In this document: positions 1-5,037 of the stretch, piece after piece
Numbering within the stretch: the stretch's first letter is position 1
Layout: each line of letters begins with the position of its first letter
Source of the DNA: a virus
Virus record (IMG/VR): IMGVR_UViG_3300024518_004182
Coordinates: 1 to 22,193 of that record
Strand: one strand, 5' to 3'
DNA length: 22,193 bases
Notes under the pieces: generated by a model
Database searches by the model: none
What the model was told of the DNA's origin: nothing
Seen by the model: only the letters and a program-made list of their open reading frames with translations
Position numbers and translations under genes: made by a program

Positions 1-288
1 AGATAATCCTGTAATAACTACACATTCTATTTTGGGAACCATGTAAATTGTTCTGACCCAGAACTTGCCATCAAATTTTTCTACCCTTTTGTCAAGAGAG
101 TGGAAAATATAGGCAAACCTGATTGCACCTATGTCTTCCTTCAATCCCCCAGTAAAATATGAAACCACCTCAGTGGCCATCTCTTCAGAGTGGAGTTCGG
201 TGGATTTTAAAGGGAAGTATCTTCTCATACCCCTTTTGTGCTCTTTGAGGATTGAACTATCCATTAATTTATCAAGAATCTTGTTCAT
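1..288 (-). CDS. Hypothetical protein, 3' end cut off by window edge
   Basis: An open minus-strand frame runs from an ATG at 288-286 to the left edge without a stop, giving the first 96 residues (MNKILDKLMDSSILKEHKRG at the start). The reading is soluble and mixed-charge, with no signal peptide or membrane segment, and I do not recognise a domain. A plus-strand open frame across the same bases (131-343) is shorter and starts in the middle of it. The minus reading is favoured because the next four genes also lie on this strand. Codons are ordinary for this genome. A second possible start is the ninth codon (MDSS). It follows a 218-nt leader with a strong hairpin. Real gene likely, function unknown. 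Confidence 0.6.
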   Translation of the reverse strand, partial: MNKILDKLMDSSILKEHKRGMRRYFPLKSTELHSEEMATEVVSYFTGGLKEDIGAIRFAYIFHSLDKRVEKFDGKFWVRTIYMVPKIECVVITGLS

Positions 289-506
289 GATGTATAAATT
301 TTTTAAATTAAACAATACCAATACAATCTATGTGTACTGGTGAAAAAAGAGTGGTCAAATGTAAGGCAAGACCAGACCTCCAAATCTTTTAACCAACCTT
401 CAGTAGCCACAGGGTTTCATCCCCGCATAACGTGACTACTTAAATTGGCAAGACCCTGCAACCCCATCCAACACCACATGATGATGGATAGTGTAAGACT
501 TGCGTC
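289..506 (-). other. Structured leader between two minus-strand genes
   Basis: This gap of 218 bases holds no convincing gene. Read on the minus strand it contains a hairpin at 440-402, two direct copies of GGCAAGACC (plus-strand 365-373 and 447-455) flanking that hairpin, and an imperfect ATCCA/TGGAT hairpin near the stop of the upstream gene. An AT-rich stretch of about 50 bases leads to the start codon at 288. I found no clear Bacteroidota promoter here. Confidence 0.4.
402..440 (-). other. 39-nt hairpin, 9-bp closing stem
   Basis: On the minus strand AGTAGTCAC (440-432) pairs with GTGGCTACT (410-402), nine pairs with one G-U. The inside holds a second small stem, GGG with a 7-nt loop and CCC, offset by a one-sided bulge of about eight bases. 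No T-run follows, so it is not an ordinary terminator. It lies in the leader of the gene ending at 1. Confidence 0.5.
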
Positions 507-689
507 CTACTTTCTACCTTTTCTGGCAGTTGGGGTTTTTTTCTTAAGCAGGTTTGGGAAACACCCTTCGGTGAGTGTTTCAGATTGAGGAGAGACTATG
601 TAAACAATAGTCATTTCCTCTGTCTTCTGTATTTGTTCAGACTGGATATAGTCTGCAACAAACTGCTTATATGCTTTATCATCACTCAT
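507..689 (-). CDS. Small hypothetical protein, 60 aa
   Basis: The chosen start is the ATG at 689-687, giving MSDDKAYKQFVADYIQSEQI and a basic C-terminus (KKKTPTARKGRK). The frame stays open upstream to an ATG at 746, but that extension would run back through the terminator-like hairpin at 725-765 and adds a hydrophobic stretch unlike the rest, so the shorter form is preferred. The protein is soluble, helical in its first half and positively charged at the end. No family is recognised. It is the fourth of five consecutive minus-strand genes. A plus-strand frame at 585-824 overlaps both this gene and its neighbour and is taken as a shadow. Confidence 0.5.
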   Translation of the reverse strand: MSDDKAYKQFVADYIQSEQIQKTEEMTIVYIVSPQSETLTEGCFPNLLKKKTPTARKGRK

Positions 690-724
690 GATAAAATAAT
701 TTATGTGTTTCCTAAAAAGAATAA

Positions 725-765
725 ACCACCATGTTGCTGGAAACACAGTAACACAGCATGGTGGT
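725..765 (-). terminator. Hairpin with U-rich tail after the 204-aa gene
   Basis: On the minus strand ACCACCATG (765-757) pairs perfectly with CATGGTGGT (733-725). CTG (756-754) and CAG (739-737) extend the helix across a three-base bulge. The hairpin begins six bases after the stop codon of the gene at 772-1386 and is followed by a T-rich run (TTTATTCTTTTT), as expected for an intrinsic terminator. Confidence 0.6.
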
Positions 766-771
766 GTTTGA

Positions 772-1386
772 TTAATATATTAGGTAATCATGATACATTA
801 TATGATTGTCACCCACAAAACTAAATTGCTTTATAGACTTCAAATTATAATCACCTTCTACCTGATAGAGAGTGTCTACCTTTCTGCCGTCTAATGTGAC
901 AACATCAGCAGTTAGAGTACCATTTTCTTGACCCCAGTTTTCAATAGCTAGAGCTGTAGTTTTTATAACATATTTTTTTCCTTCTTCTTCCATTCTAAGA
1001 TGTTGGAAGTTGATATAAATATCTCCTTCCCGATATGATGTAATCAAATAATTATCACAACACCTTTTTTCTGTAATAGTGTGTGCGGGAAAGTCTTCAT
1101 AAGACTCCCCATCTTGTTTAGCTTTAAGCAAAATTTTATAAATGTTAAAAAGCTCTTCTGAGCTTTCTTCTTTCCAAAACCTGTTCTTACCATACATCTC
1201 AATAACTGCCCACTCAATTGAGTGTTGATTATATAACCACCGACTTTCTTCATAACTGAAATATAATTCAAAGCAACTTTTCATATGCCCAATAGTATGA
1301 CTTGGGTTAGAAAATTCTGAGAATTCAGCAATTAGAAATCTAGTATTGTTGTTAGAAGTTTTAGAAAATACTTTTAAATTATTCAT
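772..1386 (-). CDS. Hypothetical protein, 204 aa
   Basis: The ATG at 1386-1384 is chosen because an A-rich leader (ACAAACCAAATTAACT) stands directly before it, like the leaders of several virion genes further right. An in-frame ATG at 1410 would add eight residues but lies inside a hairpin. The protein is soluble and mixed alpha/beta, with an N-terminal segment rich in Ser, Asn and Phe, a central acidic helix (EESSEELFNIYKILLKAKQD) and a C-terminal part that looks beta-rich (TTALAIENW, LTADVVTLDGRKVDTLYQV). There is no signal peptide or membrane segment and no motif I recognise. It is the longest gene of the left arm and the most secure of that group. Confidence 0.7.
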   Translation of the reverse strand: MNNLKVFSKTSNNNTRFLIAEFSEFSNPSHTIGHMKSCFELYFSYEESRWLYNQHSIEWAVIEMYGKNRFWKEESSEELFNIYKILLKAKQDGESYEDFPAHTITEKRCCDNYLITSYREGDIYINFQHLRMEEEGKKYVIKTTALAIENWGQENGTLTADVVTLDGRKVDTLYQVEGDYNLKSIKQFSFVGDNHIMYHDYLIY

Positions 1387-1408
1387 AGTTAATTTGGTTT
1401 GTACTACC

Positions 1409-1428
1409 ATACCCTATGAAGTATGGCA
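1409..1428 (-). other. Hairpin upstream of the 204-aa gene
   Basis: CCATAC and GTATGG are perfect complements around an 8-base loop (plus-strand 1409-1414 and 1423-1428). The hairpin covers the alternative ATG at 1410 of the next gene and would hide it, which favours the downstream start at 1386 or suggests translational control. Confidence 0.45.
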
Positions 1429-1448
1429 GGAGTTTAAGTAATAAATAG

Positions 1449-1500
1449 AACCCACAGCCCGACTTGAACAGGCAGCACACCTATAGCAGTGGTGTGGGTT
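1449..1500 (-). ncRNA. 52-nt tRNA-like three-way element, copy 1
   Basis: Minus-strand layout: AACCCACA (1500-1493) pairs with TGTGGGTT (1456-1449), eight perfect pairs. A 19-nt middle follows (1492-1474). Then GCCTG (1473-1469) pairs with CGGGC (1461-1457) around the loop TTCAAGT (1468-1462). The arm matches a tRNA T-arm: five pairs, G-C closing the loop, a TTCRANY loop, joined without spacer to the 3' acceptor-like strand. The D and anticodon arms of a real tRNA are missing; only 19 nt stand in for the usual ~40. It starts four bases after the stop codon of the gene at 1505-1693. It could be a tRNA relic, a tRNA mimic processed by RNase P, or an mRNA 3'-end element. Confidence 0.6.
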
Positions 1501-1504
1501 ATTC

Positions 1505-1693
1505 TTAGGCTACCAACTTAAAGTTCATACCGTCCCAATGTATGAACTTTCCGTTGAAGTAGAACACCTGATAGGTGTAGGTTGCCCCACCACCTGAGCG
1601 TTCTAACAACTCAGTAGAAATGGGCTGTAATCCACCCATTCTAGCTTTGTGGAAGCCATCCCACAAAGCCTTAAGAAATTTCTTCTTATCCAT
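1505..1693 (-). CDS. Small hypothetical protein, 62 aa
   Basis: The frame starts at the ATG at 1693 (MDKKKFLKALWDGFHKARMG) after an AT-rich leader and stops with TAA at 1507-1505. It has a basic amphipathic N-terminal helix and a C-terminal half rich in aromatics (TYTYQVFYFNGKFIHWDGMNF) that reads as a small beta-sheet. No signal peptide or membrane span is seen and the family is not recognised. It lies between two 52-nt tRNA-like elements, one following its own stop and one at the head of its leader. Confidence 0.5.
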   Translation of the reverse strand: MDKKKFLKALWDGFHKARMGGLQPISTELLERSGGGATYTYQVFYFNGKFIHWDGMNFKLVA

Positions 1694-1732
1694 AATAATA
1701 TATATTTAGGATTAAAGATTCCTATCAACACC

Positions 1733-1790
1733 AAGCCCTGATAGTATAGGCTTTCCTCCTACAAGCACTTACATCTTGATTCTCGGAGGA
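1733..1790 (-). other. Tandem hairpins in leader of the 62-aa gene
   Basis: Two hairpins abut. TCCTCC and GGAGGA (1785-1790 and 1754-1759) enclose a 25-nt loop, and AAGCC/GGCTT (plus-strand 1733-1737 and 1749-1753) closes an 11-nt loop. With the 52-nt element at 1797-1848 they form a chain of three structures in a 160-nt gap without a gene. Confidence 0.4.
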
Positions 1791-1796
1791 CTGTAG

Positions 1797-1848
1797 AACC
1801 ACCCAAGGGTTTTGCTCCCCTGCAAGTCAGCATCTAGCTGAGGTGGTT
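1797..1848 (-). ncRNA. 52-nt tRNA-like three-way element, copy 2
   Basis: Minus-strand layout: AACCACCT (1848-1841) pairs with GGGTGGTT (1804-1797), eight pairs with one G-U. A 19-nt middle (1840-1822) includes a CAGC/GCTG hairpin with a 5-nt loop and a 6-nt linker. AGGGG (1821-1817) pairs with CCCTT (1809-1805), with one G-U, around the loop AGCAAAA. Every segment has the same length as in the copy at 1449-1500, though the sequences differ, which points to a conserved fold rather than a simple repeat. TTGC in the linker can pair with GCAA in the 7-nt loop, a possible pseudoknot. It begins five bases after the stop codon of the gene at 1854-2168. Confidence 0.6.
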
Positions 1849-1853
1849 AAGGT

Positions 1854-2168
1854 TTAGAAGTCTATGGTGTCTACACAGACTTCTAAAGATTTTGTAGAAA
1901 ATGGTTTAGTGTCTGGTAGATATAGTGTATCTATCTGCCAATGAGGACCAAAAGCCCTGTTGGCAGCAGATAACTCAATCTTATTCATAGAAAAGACCAC
2001 AGTTGGCTGTGGCCAATGCAGATTAGGCTCATGCGCCTGCATTCCTACAGACACAATAGAACCAAATTTTGCAACCCACCCCTTAGAGGTAAGCTGCAAA
2101 TTGCTACAGTCTACTGATGTGCCACATTTCTTTGTGGCATATGTAGACATTCCTACTAATACTTTCAT
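1854..2168 (-). CDS. Hypothetical protein, 104 aa
   Basis: The start chosen is the ATG at 2168-2166 (MKVLVGMSTYATKKCGTSVD). The frame is open to an ATG at 2234, but that 22-residue extension reaches the edge of the structured region and reads as random hydrophobic sequence. The protein has an N-terminal glycine/serine part with two cysteines, a Trp/His/Pro-rich middle (MQAHEPNLHWPQPTVVFSMN) and a C-terminal beta-like segment ending VCVDTIDF. No family is recognised. A plus-strand frame at 1960-2214 overlaps it and cannot be fully excluded, but orientation and the structured gap after its stop match the other minus genes. It would be first in the leftward transcription unit. Confidence 0.5.
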   Translation of the reverse strand: MKVLVGMSTYATKKCGTSVDCSNLQLTSKGWVAKFGSIVSVGMQAHEPNLHWPQPTVVFSMNKIELSAANRAFGPHWQIDTLYLPDTKPFSTKSLEVCVDTIDF

Positions 2169-2234
2169 AACAATAAGGTTTTGTATCCCCTTATACACAT
2201 GTACAAGAGGATAGATTAAATAATAATTTAACAT

Positions 2235-2372
2235 AGATAGACAGGTTCAGAACCAGAGACTTCCTTTGTCTCTGTGCTCCCTTCCATCACAAGCACACAC
2301 ACATGCTAAGTACTTGTGCAAGACACAAGACTCTATGTATGCCCACTGACAGAAAAAAAACACTGTCTATCT
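2235..2372. other. 138-nt multi-hairpin domain at the strand switch
   Basis: AGATAGACAG (2235-2244) and CTGTCTATCT (2363-2372) are perfect 10-base complements closing a 138-nt domain. Inside are CAGAGAC/GTCTCTG (2254-2260 and 2268-2274, 7-nt loop) and CTTGTG (2313-2318), which can pair with CACAAG on either side (2288-2293 or 2324-2329). CTGTC at 2363-2367 can instead pair locally with GACAG at 2348-2352. Two mutually exclusive pairings suggest a switchable RNA, probably in the leader of the leftward unit, or a DNA replication or recombination site. The plus-strand frame at 2316-2519 crosses several hairpins and is not believed. Confidence 0.5.
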
Positions 2373-2378
2373 GCACCA

Positions 2379-2483
2379 GGTCCGCATGCTCTTCAGCATG
2401 GGGGGACCCACTACAAATTTTTTTACCGGGGATTAATTAATAGAATCCCCCACAGATTTCAACACATGCATTTGGGGGCATGT
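2379..2483. other. Three-hairpin cluster in divergent intergenic region
   Basis: Three strong inverted repeats follow each other. CATGCT-cttc-AGCATG (2385-2400) is flanked by GGTCC (2379-2383) and GGACC (2404-2408). GGGGATT and AATCCCC enclose nine AT-rich bases (2428-2450). ACATGC and GCATGT surround a G-rich loop (2464-2483). They lie where gene direction changes and where the plus strand becomes strongly G-rich, as at some phage replication origins or bidirectional control regions. No iterons are evident, so the role is open. Confidence 0.45.
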
Positions 2484-2532
2484 ACATTTCATGGCTTGCA
2501 TTATGTGGTATTCATATAAATAGTTTAGAGGG

Positions 2533-2564
2533 TTTGTGATATTGTTATTAAAGTGATATATTTG
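2533..2564 (+). promoter_or_regulatory. Bacteroidota-type promoter for the 2579 gene
   Basis: TTTG (2533-2536) and TATATTTG (2557-2564) are separated by 20 bases, matching the -33 TTTG / -7 TAnnTTTG form used by the Bacteroidota primary sigma factor. Only 14 bases separate the -7 box from the ATG at 2579, so the mRNA would have an extremely short leader. Confidence 0.75.
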
Positions 2565-2578
2565 TTAAAAATAAAGTT

Positions 2579-2863
2579 ATGGCAAAAAGGAAGAGTATAC
2601 GTGTTAGTGCAGAGGAGGCAGAGGAGATTATGCGTGAGGCATATGACAATAGTTACAGGTTATTGATGGGGGAGGTTAGTTACAGGGGATTAGAGCGGGA
2701 GTGCAAGGAGAGGGATGCAGATATGTATTTAACATATTACAGTGACGAGGGTGCTACATTGGAGGAGGTTGAGGAAATGTTAGAGTGGTATGAGAGCAAG
2801 GAGTGGTATGAGAGGTGTGGTGTTATAAAGAGGTATATAGAGAGGAAGTTTAAGAAAGGTTAA
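2579..2863 (+). CDS. Small charged hypothetical protein, 94 aa
   Basis: This is the first plus-strand gene after the strand switch, starting MAKRKSIRVSAEEAEEIMRE. It is almost entirely helical and highly charged, with a Tyr- and Glu-rich middle (SDEGATLEEVEEMLEWYES) and a basic C-terminus (RYIERKFKKG). No membrane segment, signal peptide or catalytic motif is seen and the family is not recognised. The coding strand is very G-rich: 24 G against 6 C in bases 2581-2640, with GAG, AGG and TTG codons preferred. The promoter directly upstream suggests expression by the unmodified host polymerase, hence possibly early. Size and charge would fit a small regulator or host-interaction protein, but that is only inference. 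Confidence 0.7.
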   Translation: MAKRKSIRVSAEEAEEIMREAYDNSYRLLMGEVSYRGLERECKERDADMYLTYYSDEGATLEEVEEMLEWYESKEWYERCGVIKRYIERKFKKG

Positions 2864-2869
2864 TAAACT

Positions 2870-2901
2870 TTTGGAGTTTAGATTTAAATTAATTATATTT
2901 G
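2870..2901 (+). promoter_or_regulatory. Bacteroidota-type promoter for the 2930 gene
   Basis: TTTG (2870-2873) and TATATTTG (2894-2901) are again separated by exactly 20 bases, the same -7 octamer and spacer as the promoter at 2533-2564. The ATG lies 28 bases after the -7 box. Confidence 0.75.
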
Positions 2902-2929
2902 AGATATTAAATAACAAAATAAGTTTATT

Positions 2930-3151
2930 ATGGAAAGCACACAGGTTGAAGAAGAAGTAAAGGAGTTAAGCAAGGAGGAGTTAAAGGAGCGGCGGGAGAA
3001 GGTTACTGCATATTATGAGGATCACATTCCACATTTGAAGGTACAGTTAGAGTATGAGCAGTTATTGACAGAGATAGAGGAAAACCGTGCAAAGCGTGCA
3101 CAGGCACAGAAGTTTTTGGCACAGATCATGGCACCTGAAGAAAAGGCATAA
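2930..3151 (+). CDS. Small coiled-coil protein, 73 aa
   Basis: A 73-residue protein starting MESTQVEEEVKELSKEELKE and ending FLAQIMAPEEKA. Nearly all of it is predicted helix: an acidic first third, then a central part around YYEDHIPHLKVQLEYEQLLT, then EIEENRAKRAQAQKF. The hydrophobic spacing fits a coiled coil. It reminds me of short helical proteins encoded close to lysis or packaging genes in other phages, but I cannot name a family. It has its own promoter and is followed by an intrinsic terminator at 3183-3216, so it may be a single-gene transcript. Codon use shares the G-rich, C-poor pattern of both neighbours. Confidence 0.7.
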   Translation: MESTQVEEEVKELSKEELKERREKVTAYYEDHIPHLKVQLEYEQLLTEIEENRAKRAQAQKFLAQIMAPEEKA

Positions 3152-3182
3152 TTACCGTGGGGGTAGTTATTTTTGCATAGTT

Positions 3183-3216
3183 AGGGGTGGGGAGTATTTC
3201 TTCACCCTTTTTTTTT
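3183..3216 (+). terminator. Intrinsic terminator before the endolysin gene
   Basis: AGGGGTG (3183-3189) pairs with CACCCTT (3203-3209), seven pairs with one G-U next to the end, and is followed by a T-run to 3216. The endolysin ATG is only 11 bases further on, leaving no room for a promoter between terminator and gene. Confidence 0.7.
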
Positions 3217-3227
3217 AAAATGTAATT

Positions 3228-4139
3228 ATGGAGACATTAAAGGTGGGTTCAAAGGGTATTAATGTAGTTAAGTTGCAGATTATTTTGAAGTTGAAGCAAG
3301 ATGGTTTGTTTGGCAGGAAGACAGAGGCAGCTGTAAAGAATTTTCAGATGTACCGGGAGTTGAAGGCAGATGGTATAGTTGGTATGGAGACATGGGCAAG
3401 TTTGTTATCACATGTTGGTCCTATAGAGGCAATAGATCAGGATTCAGATTTGCAATATTTTGAGACAAATTATAATCAGCGTATAGAGAAGTATTATTTA
3501 CCAAAGGGTGAGTATGTTGAGCATAAGTATGATAACAGGTATTGTTTTTTGCATCATACTGCAGGGAGGGAAAATCCTTATAGGGTTATAGATTCCTGGG
3601 GTAGGGATAGTAGGGGGAGAGTAGGTACTGAATTTGTGCTGGGGGGAGTGAGTCATACCACGGGGAATTCAGATAATGATGGAATTATGGTTCAGGCATT
3701 TCCTGAGGGGAATCATGCCTGGCATTTGGGGAAGACTGGTTCAGGATTAATGAATAAGGCTAGTGTTGGTATAGAGATATGTTCTATGGGTTATTTGGAT
3801 AGTAATTATAGGACTTATGTTAATAGTAGGTGTTTAGCATCACAGGTGTGTAAGTTGGTAGAACCTTTTAAGGGTAGGATATTCTGGCATAAGTATTCTG
3901 ACCGTCAGTTAGAAGAGATAGAGAAATGGATTAAGTATATAGGGGAGAGGGATCAGATAGATATGCGTTTGGGTTTGAAGCAATGGATTAAGAAGTATGG
4001 TCCTTCAAAGGCTTTTGATTTTCAGGAGGATGCTTATTATGGTAAGGTTGAAGGGTTGCTGACACACACAAATGTCAGGAAAGATAAATATGATTGTTTC
4101 CCGGATCCTGGTCTGGTGGATGTAATCATGAGTTTATAG
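3228..4139 (+). CDS. Endolysin: peptidoglycan-binding domain plus N-acetylmuramoyl-L-alanine amidase
   Basis: Residues 3-60 form a PG_binding_1 domain (VGSKGINVVKLQ, DGLFGRKTEAAVKNFQ, DGIVGMETWASLL). After a linker, residues 100-295 match the Amidase_2 / T7-lysozyme fold: FLHHTAG (H109 or H110 as first zinc ligand), NHAWHLG around H163-H166, VGIEI (180-184), and a C-terminal THTNVRKDKYDCFPDP with H280 as second ligand and K287, D289 or C290 in the positions of the catalytic lysine and third ligand. The enzyme would cut the amide bond between MurNAc and L-alanine. No signal peptide is visible, so release would need a holin or a spanin-assisted route. G-rich codon use matches the two preceding genes and differs from everything downstream. 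Confidence 0.92.
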   Translation: METLKVGSKGINVVKLQIILKLKQDGLFGRKTEAAVKNFQMYRELKADGIVGMETWASLLSHVGPIEAIDQDSDLQYFETNYNQRIEKYYLPKGEYVEHKYDNRYCFLHHTAGRENPYRVIDSWGRDSRGRVGTEFVLGGVSHTTGNSDNDGIMVQAFPEGNHAWHLGKTGSGLMNKASVGIEICSMGYLDSNYRTYVNSRCLASQVCKLVEPFKGRIFWHKYSDRQLEEIEKWIKYIGERDQIDMRLGLKQWIKKYGPSKAFDFQEDAYYGKVEGLLTHTNVRKDKYDCFPDPGLVDVIMSL

Positions 4140-4206
4140 GGCAGGCTTGGTATTAATTTATTAATAATCATATCGGGGTTTGATGGTTCTTTAATGTCAG
4201 CCTGTC
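4140..4206 (+). other. Stem closing immediately after the endolysin stop codon
   Basis: GGCAGGCT (4140-4147), the very next base after the TAG stop, pairs with AGCCTGTC (4199-4206), eight pairs with one G-U, around a 51-nt AT-rich interior with a weak ATCA/TGAT hairpin. No T-run follows directly. It belongs to the 182-nt gap before the next gene, which otherwise holds the structure at 4218-4309. Confidence 0.45.
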
Positions 4207-4217
4207 TTTAAGATATA

Positions 4218-4309
4218 GGGAAGGGGAGAAACTATTTTTACTTAATTTTATTATTTAATAATGGGTTAGAGTTTGTTGAGACTAAATTAAACTGCCCCCT
4301 TCTCTTTTT
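4218..4309 (+). terminator. Long-loop terminator or attenuator before the 4322 gene
   Basis: GGGAAGGGG (4218-4226) pairs with CCCCTTCTC (4296-4304), nine pairs with one G-U, followed at once by five T. The 69-nt loop is much longer than in ordinary terminators, so it may be a leader structure rather than a simple end point. The ATG of the next gene lies 12 bases downstream. Confidence 0.4.
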
Positions 4310-4321
4310 AAAATTTAAAAC

Positions 4322-4681
4322 ATGACAAAAGTAAGTAAGGTAGACAAGAAGGTTAGGTCAACAAGAGACAAAGTTATAAAGTATCAGATATTAACATATT
4401 GTTTTTTTAAAAACATCAAGGTTAGCACTACTGAGCTTGAGCTGTTAACAGAGCTATCCAAGAATAATGGTATAGAGGTAAATGAGCTGTGTCAGCAATT
4501 ATCTGTTAAAAGTGTGTATAGAACTAAGCAGTCGGCCAGGAATGCCATAACAAAAGCAGAGAAAAAGACGTTAATAATAAAGAATGGTGATGCCAGAAAG
4601 AAGAGGGTTTATATATCTGAAGATTTAAACATTCAGATAGATGGTATTATATTTTTAGATATAAAAGTATTGGGAGAATGA
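4322..4681 (+). CDS. Winged-helix-like protein, possible transcription regulator
   Basis: 119 residues, basic at both ends. Residues 36-95 read as a winged helix: helix STTELELLTELSKNNG, helix EVNELCQQLSV, a candidate recognition helix SVYRTKQSARNAITKAEKK, then a beta wing TLIIKNGDARKKRVYIS. This order resembles MarR-like or phage replication/regulatory wHTH proteins, but no specific family can be named. Its stop overlaps the next start as ATGA, so it is translationally coupled to the IHF/HU-like gene. It opens the long operon running to 13907, consistent with a DNA-binding role in late control or packaging, which is inference from position. Confidence 0.6.
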   Translation: MTKVSKVDKKVRSTRDKVIKYQILTYCFFKNIKVSTTELELLTELSKNNGIEVNELCQQLSVKSVYRTKQSARNAITKAEKKTLIIKNGDARKKRVYISEDLNIQIDGIIFLDIKVLGE

Positions 4682-5037
4682 ATCCAAAGAAGTCCAGTAA
4701 GTATAAAGAGGGTATAGCAAAGGAATTGGGTGTTCATGAAGATGTGGTAGATGCCTTTATAGGGTTTTACTATGATAAGGTCAGGCAGTCATTGTCGGAT
4801 TTAGTTTACCCTAAAGTATATTTGCATAACTTAGGGACTTTTGATTTAAGAAGGAGGAAGTTAGAACAAAACATAACCAGGCAAAAAGATATACTGGGAA
4901 ATTTAAAGAAGAGAACATATTATGGTTATGAGCAAAGCATGGTAATCCAGGGAAGAATAGAGCTGTTTGAGAGAGCTTTAAAAGATATGAACAAAATATT
5001 AGAAGAAAAGAAAAAGTTTAAAAATGGATCTAAATAA
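4678..5037 (+). CDS. IHF/HU-like DNA-bending protein with C-terminal extension
   Basis: 119 residues. The first ~60 match the HU/IHF fold in order: helix (YKEGIAKELGVHEDVVDAFI), helix (FYYDKVRQSLSDLVYPK), then the beta strand VYLHNLGTFDLRRR with the GTF-x-x-R signature. The long DNA-binding beta arm of bacterial HU is not obvious; instead a basic helical tail follows (TRQKDILGNLKKRTYYGYEQ and beyond). Proteins of this kind are a recurring member of the structural module in crAss-like phages. It probably bends or compacts DNA, perhaps at packaging. It overlaps its upstream neighbour by 4 nt and its downstream neighbour by 14 nt. Confidence 0.75.
   Translation: MNPKKSSKYKEGIAKELGVHEDVVDAFIGFYYDKVRQSLSDLVYPKVYLHNLGTFDLRRRKLEQNITRQKDILGNLKKRTYYGYEQSMVIQGRIELFERALKDMNKILEEKKKFKNGSK

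Noticed and set aside
341-500. Possible tRNA on the minus strand
   Set aside because: The hairpin and the repeated GGTCTTGCC gave a tRNA-like impression, but no cloverleaf with D-arm, anticodon arm and TTCRANY loop can be drawn.
585-824. Plus-strand open frame of 79 codons
   Set aside because: It overlaps two minus-strand genes and the terminator hairpin between them.
1960-2214. Plus-strand open frame of 84 codons
   Set aside because: It lies antisense to the 104-aa minus gene and the minus frame fits orientation and post-stop structure better; not fully excluded.
2316-2519. Plus-strand open frame of 67 codons
   Set aside because: It crosses three inverted repeats, has biased His/Pro/Cys composition typical of non-coding sequence, and has no leader like the real genes.
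3168-3175. TATTTTTG as a -7 promoter box for the endolysin gene
   Set aside because: The octamer fits TAnnTTTG, but no TTTG lies about 20 nt upstream, and transcripts would start directly into a terminator hairpin.
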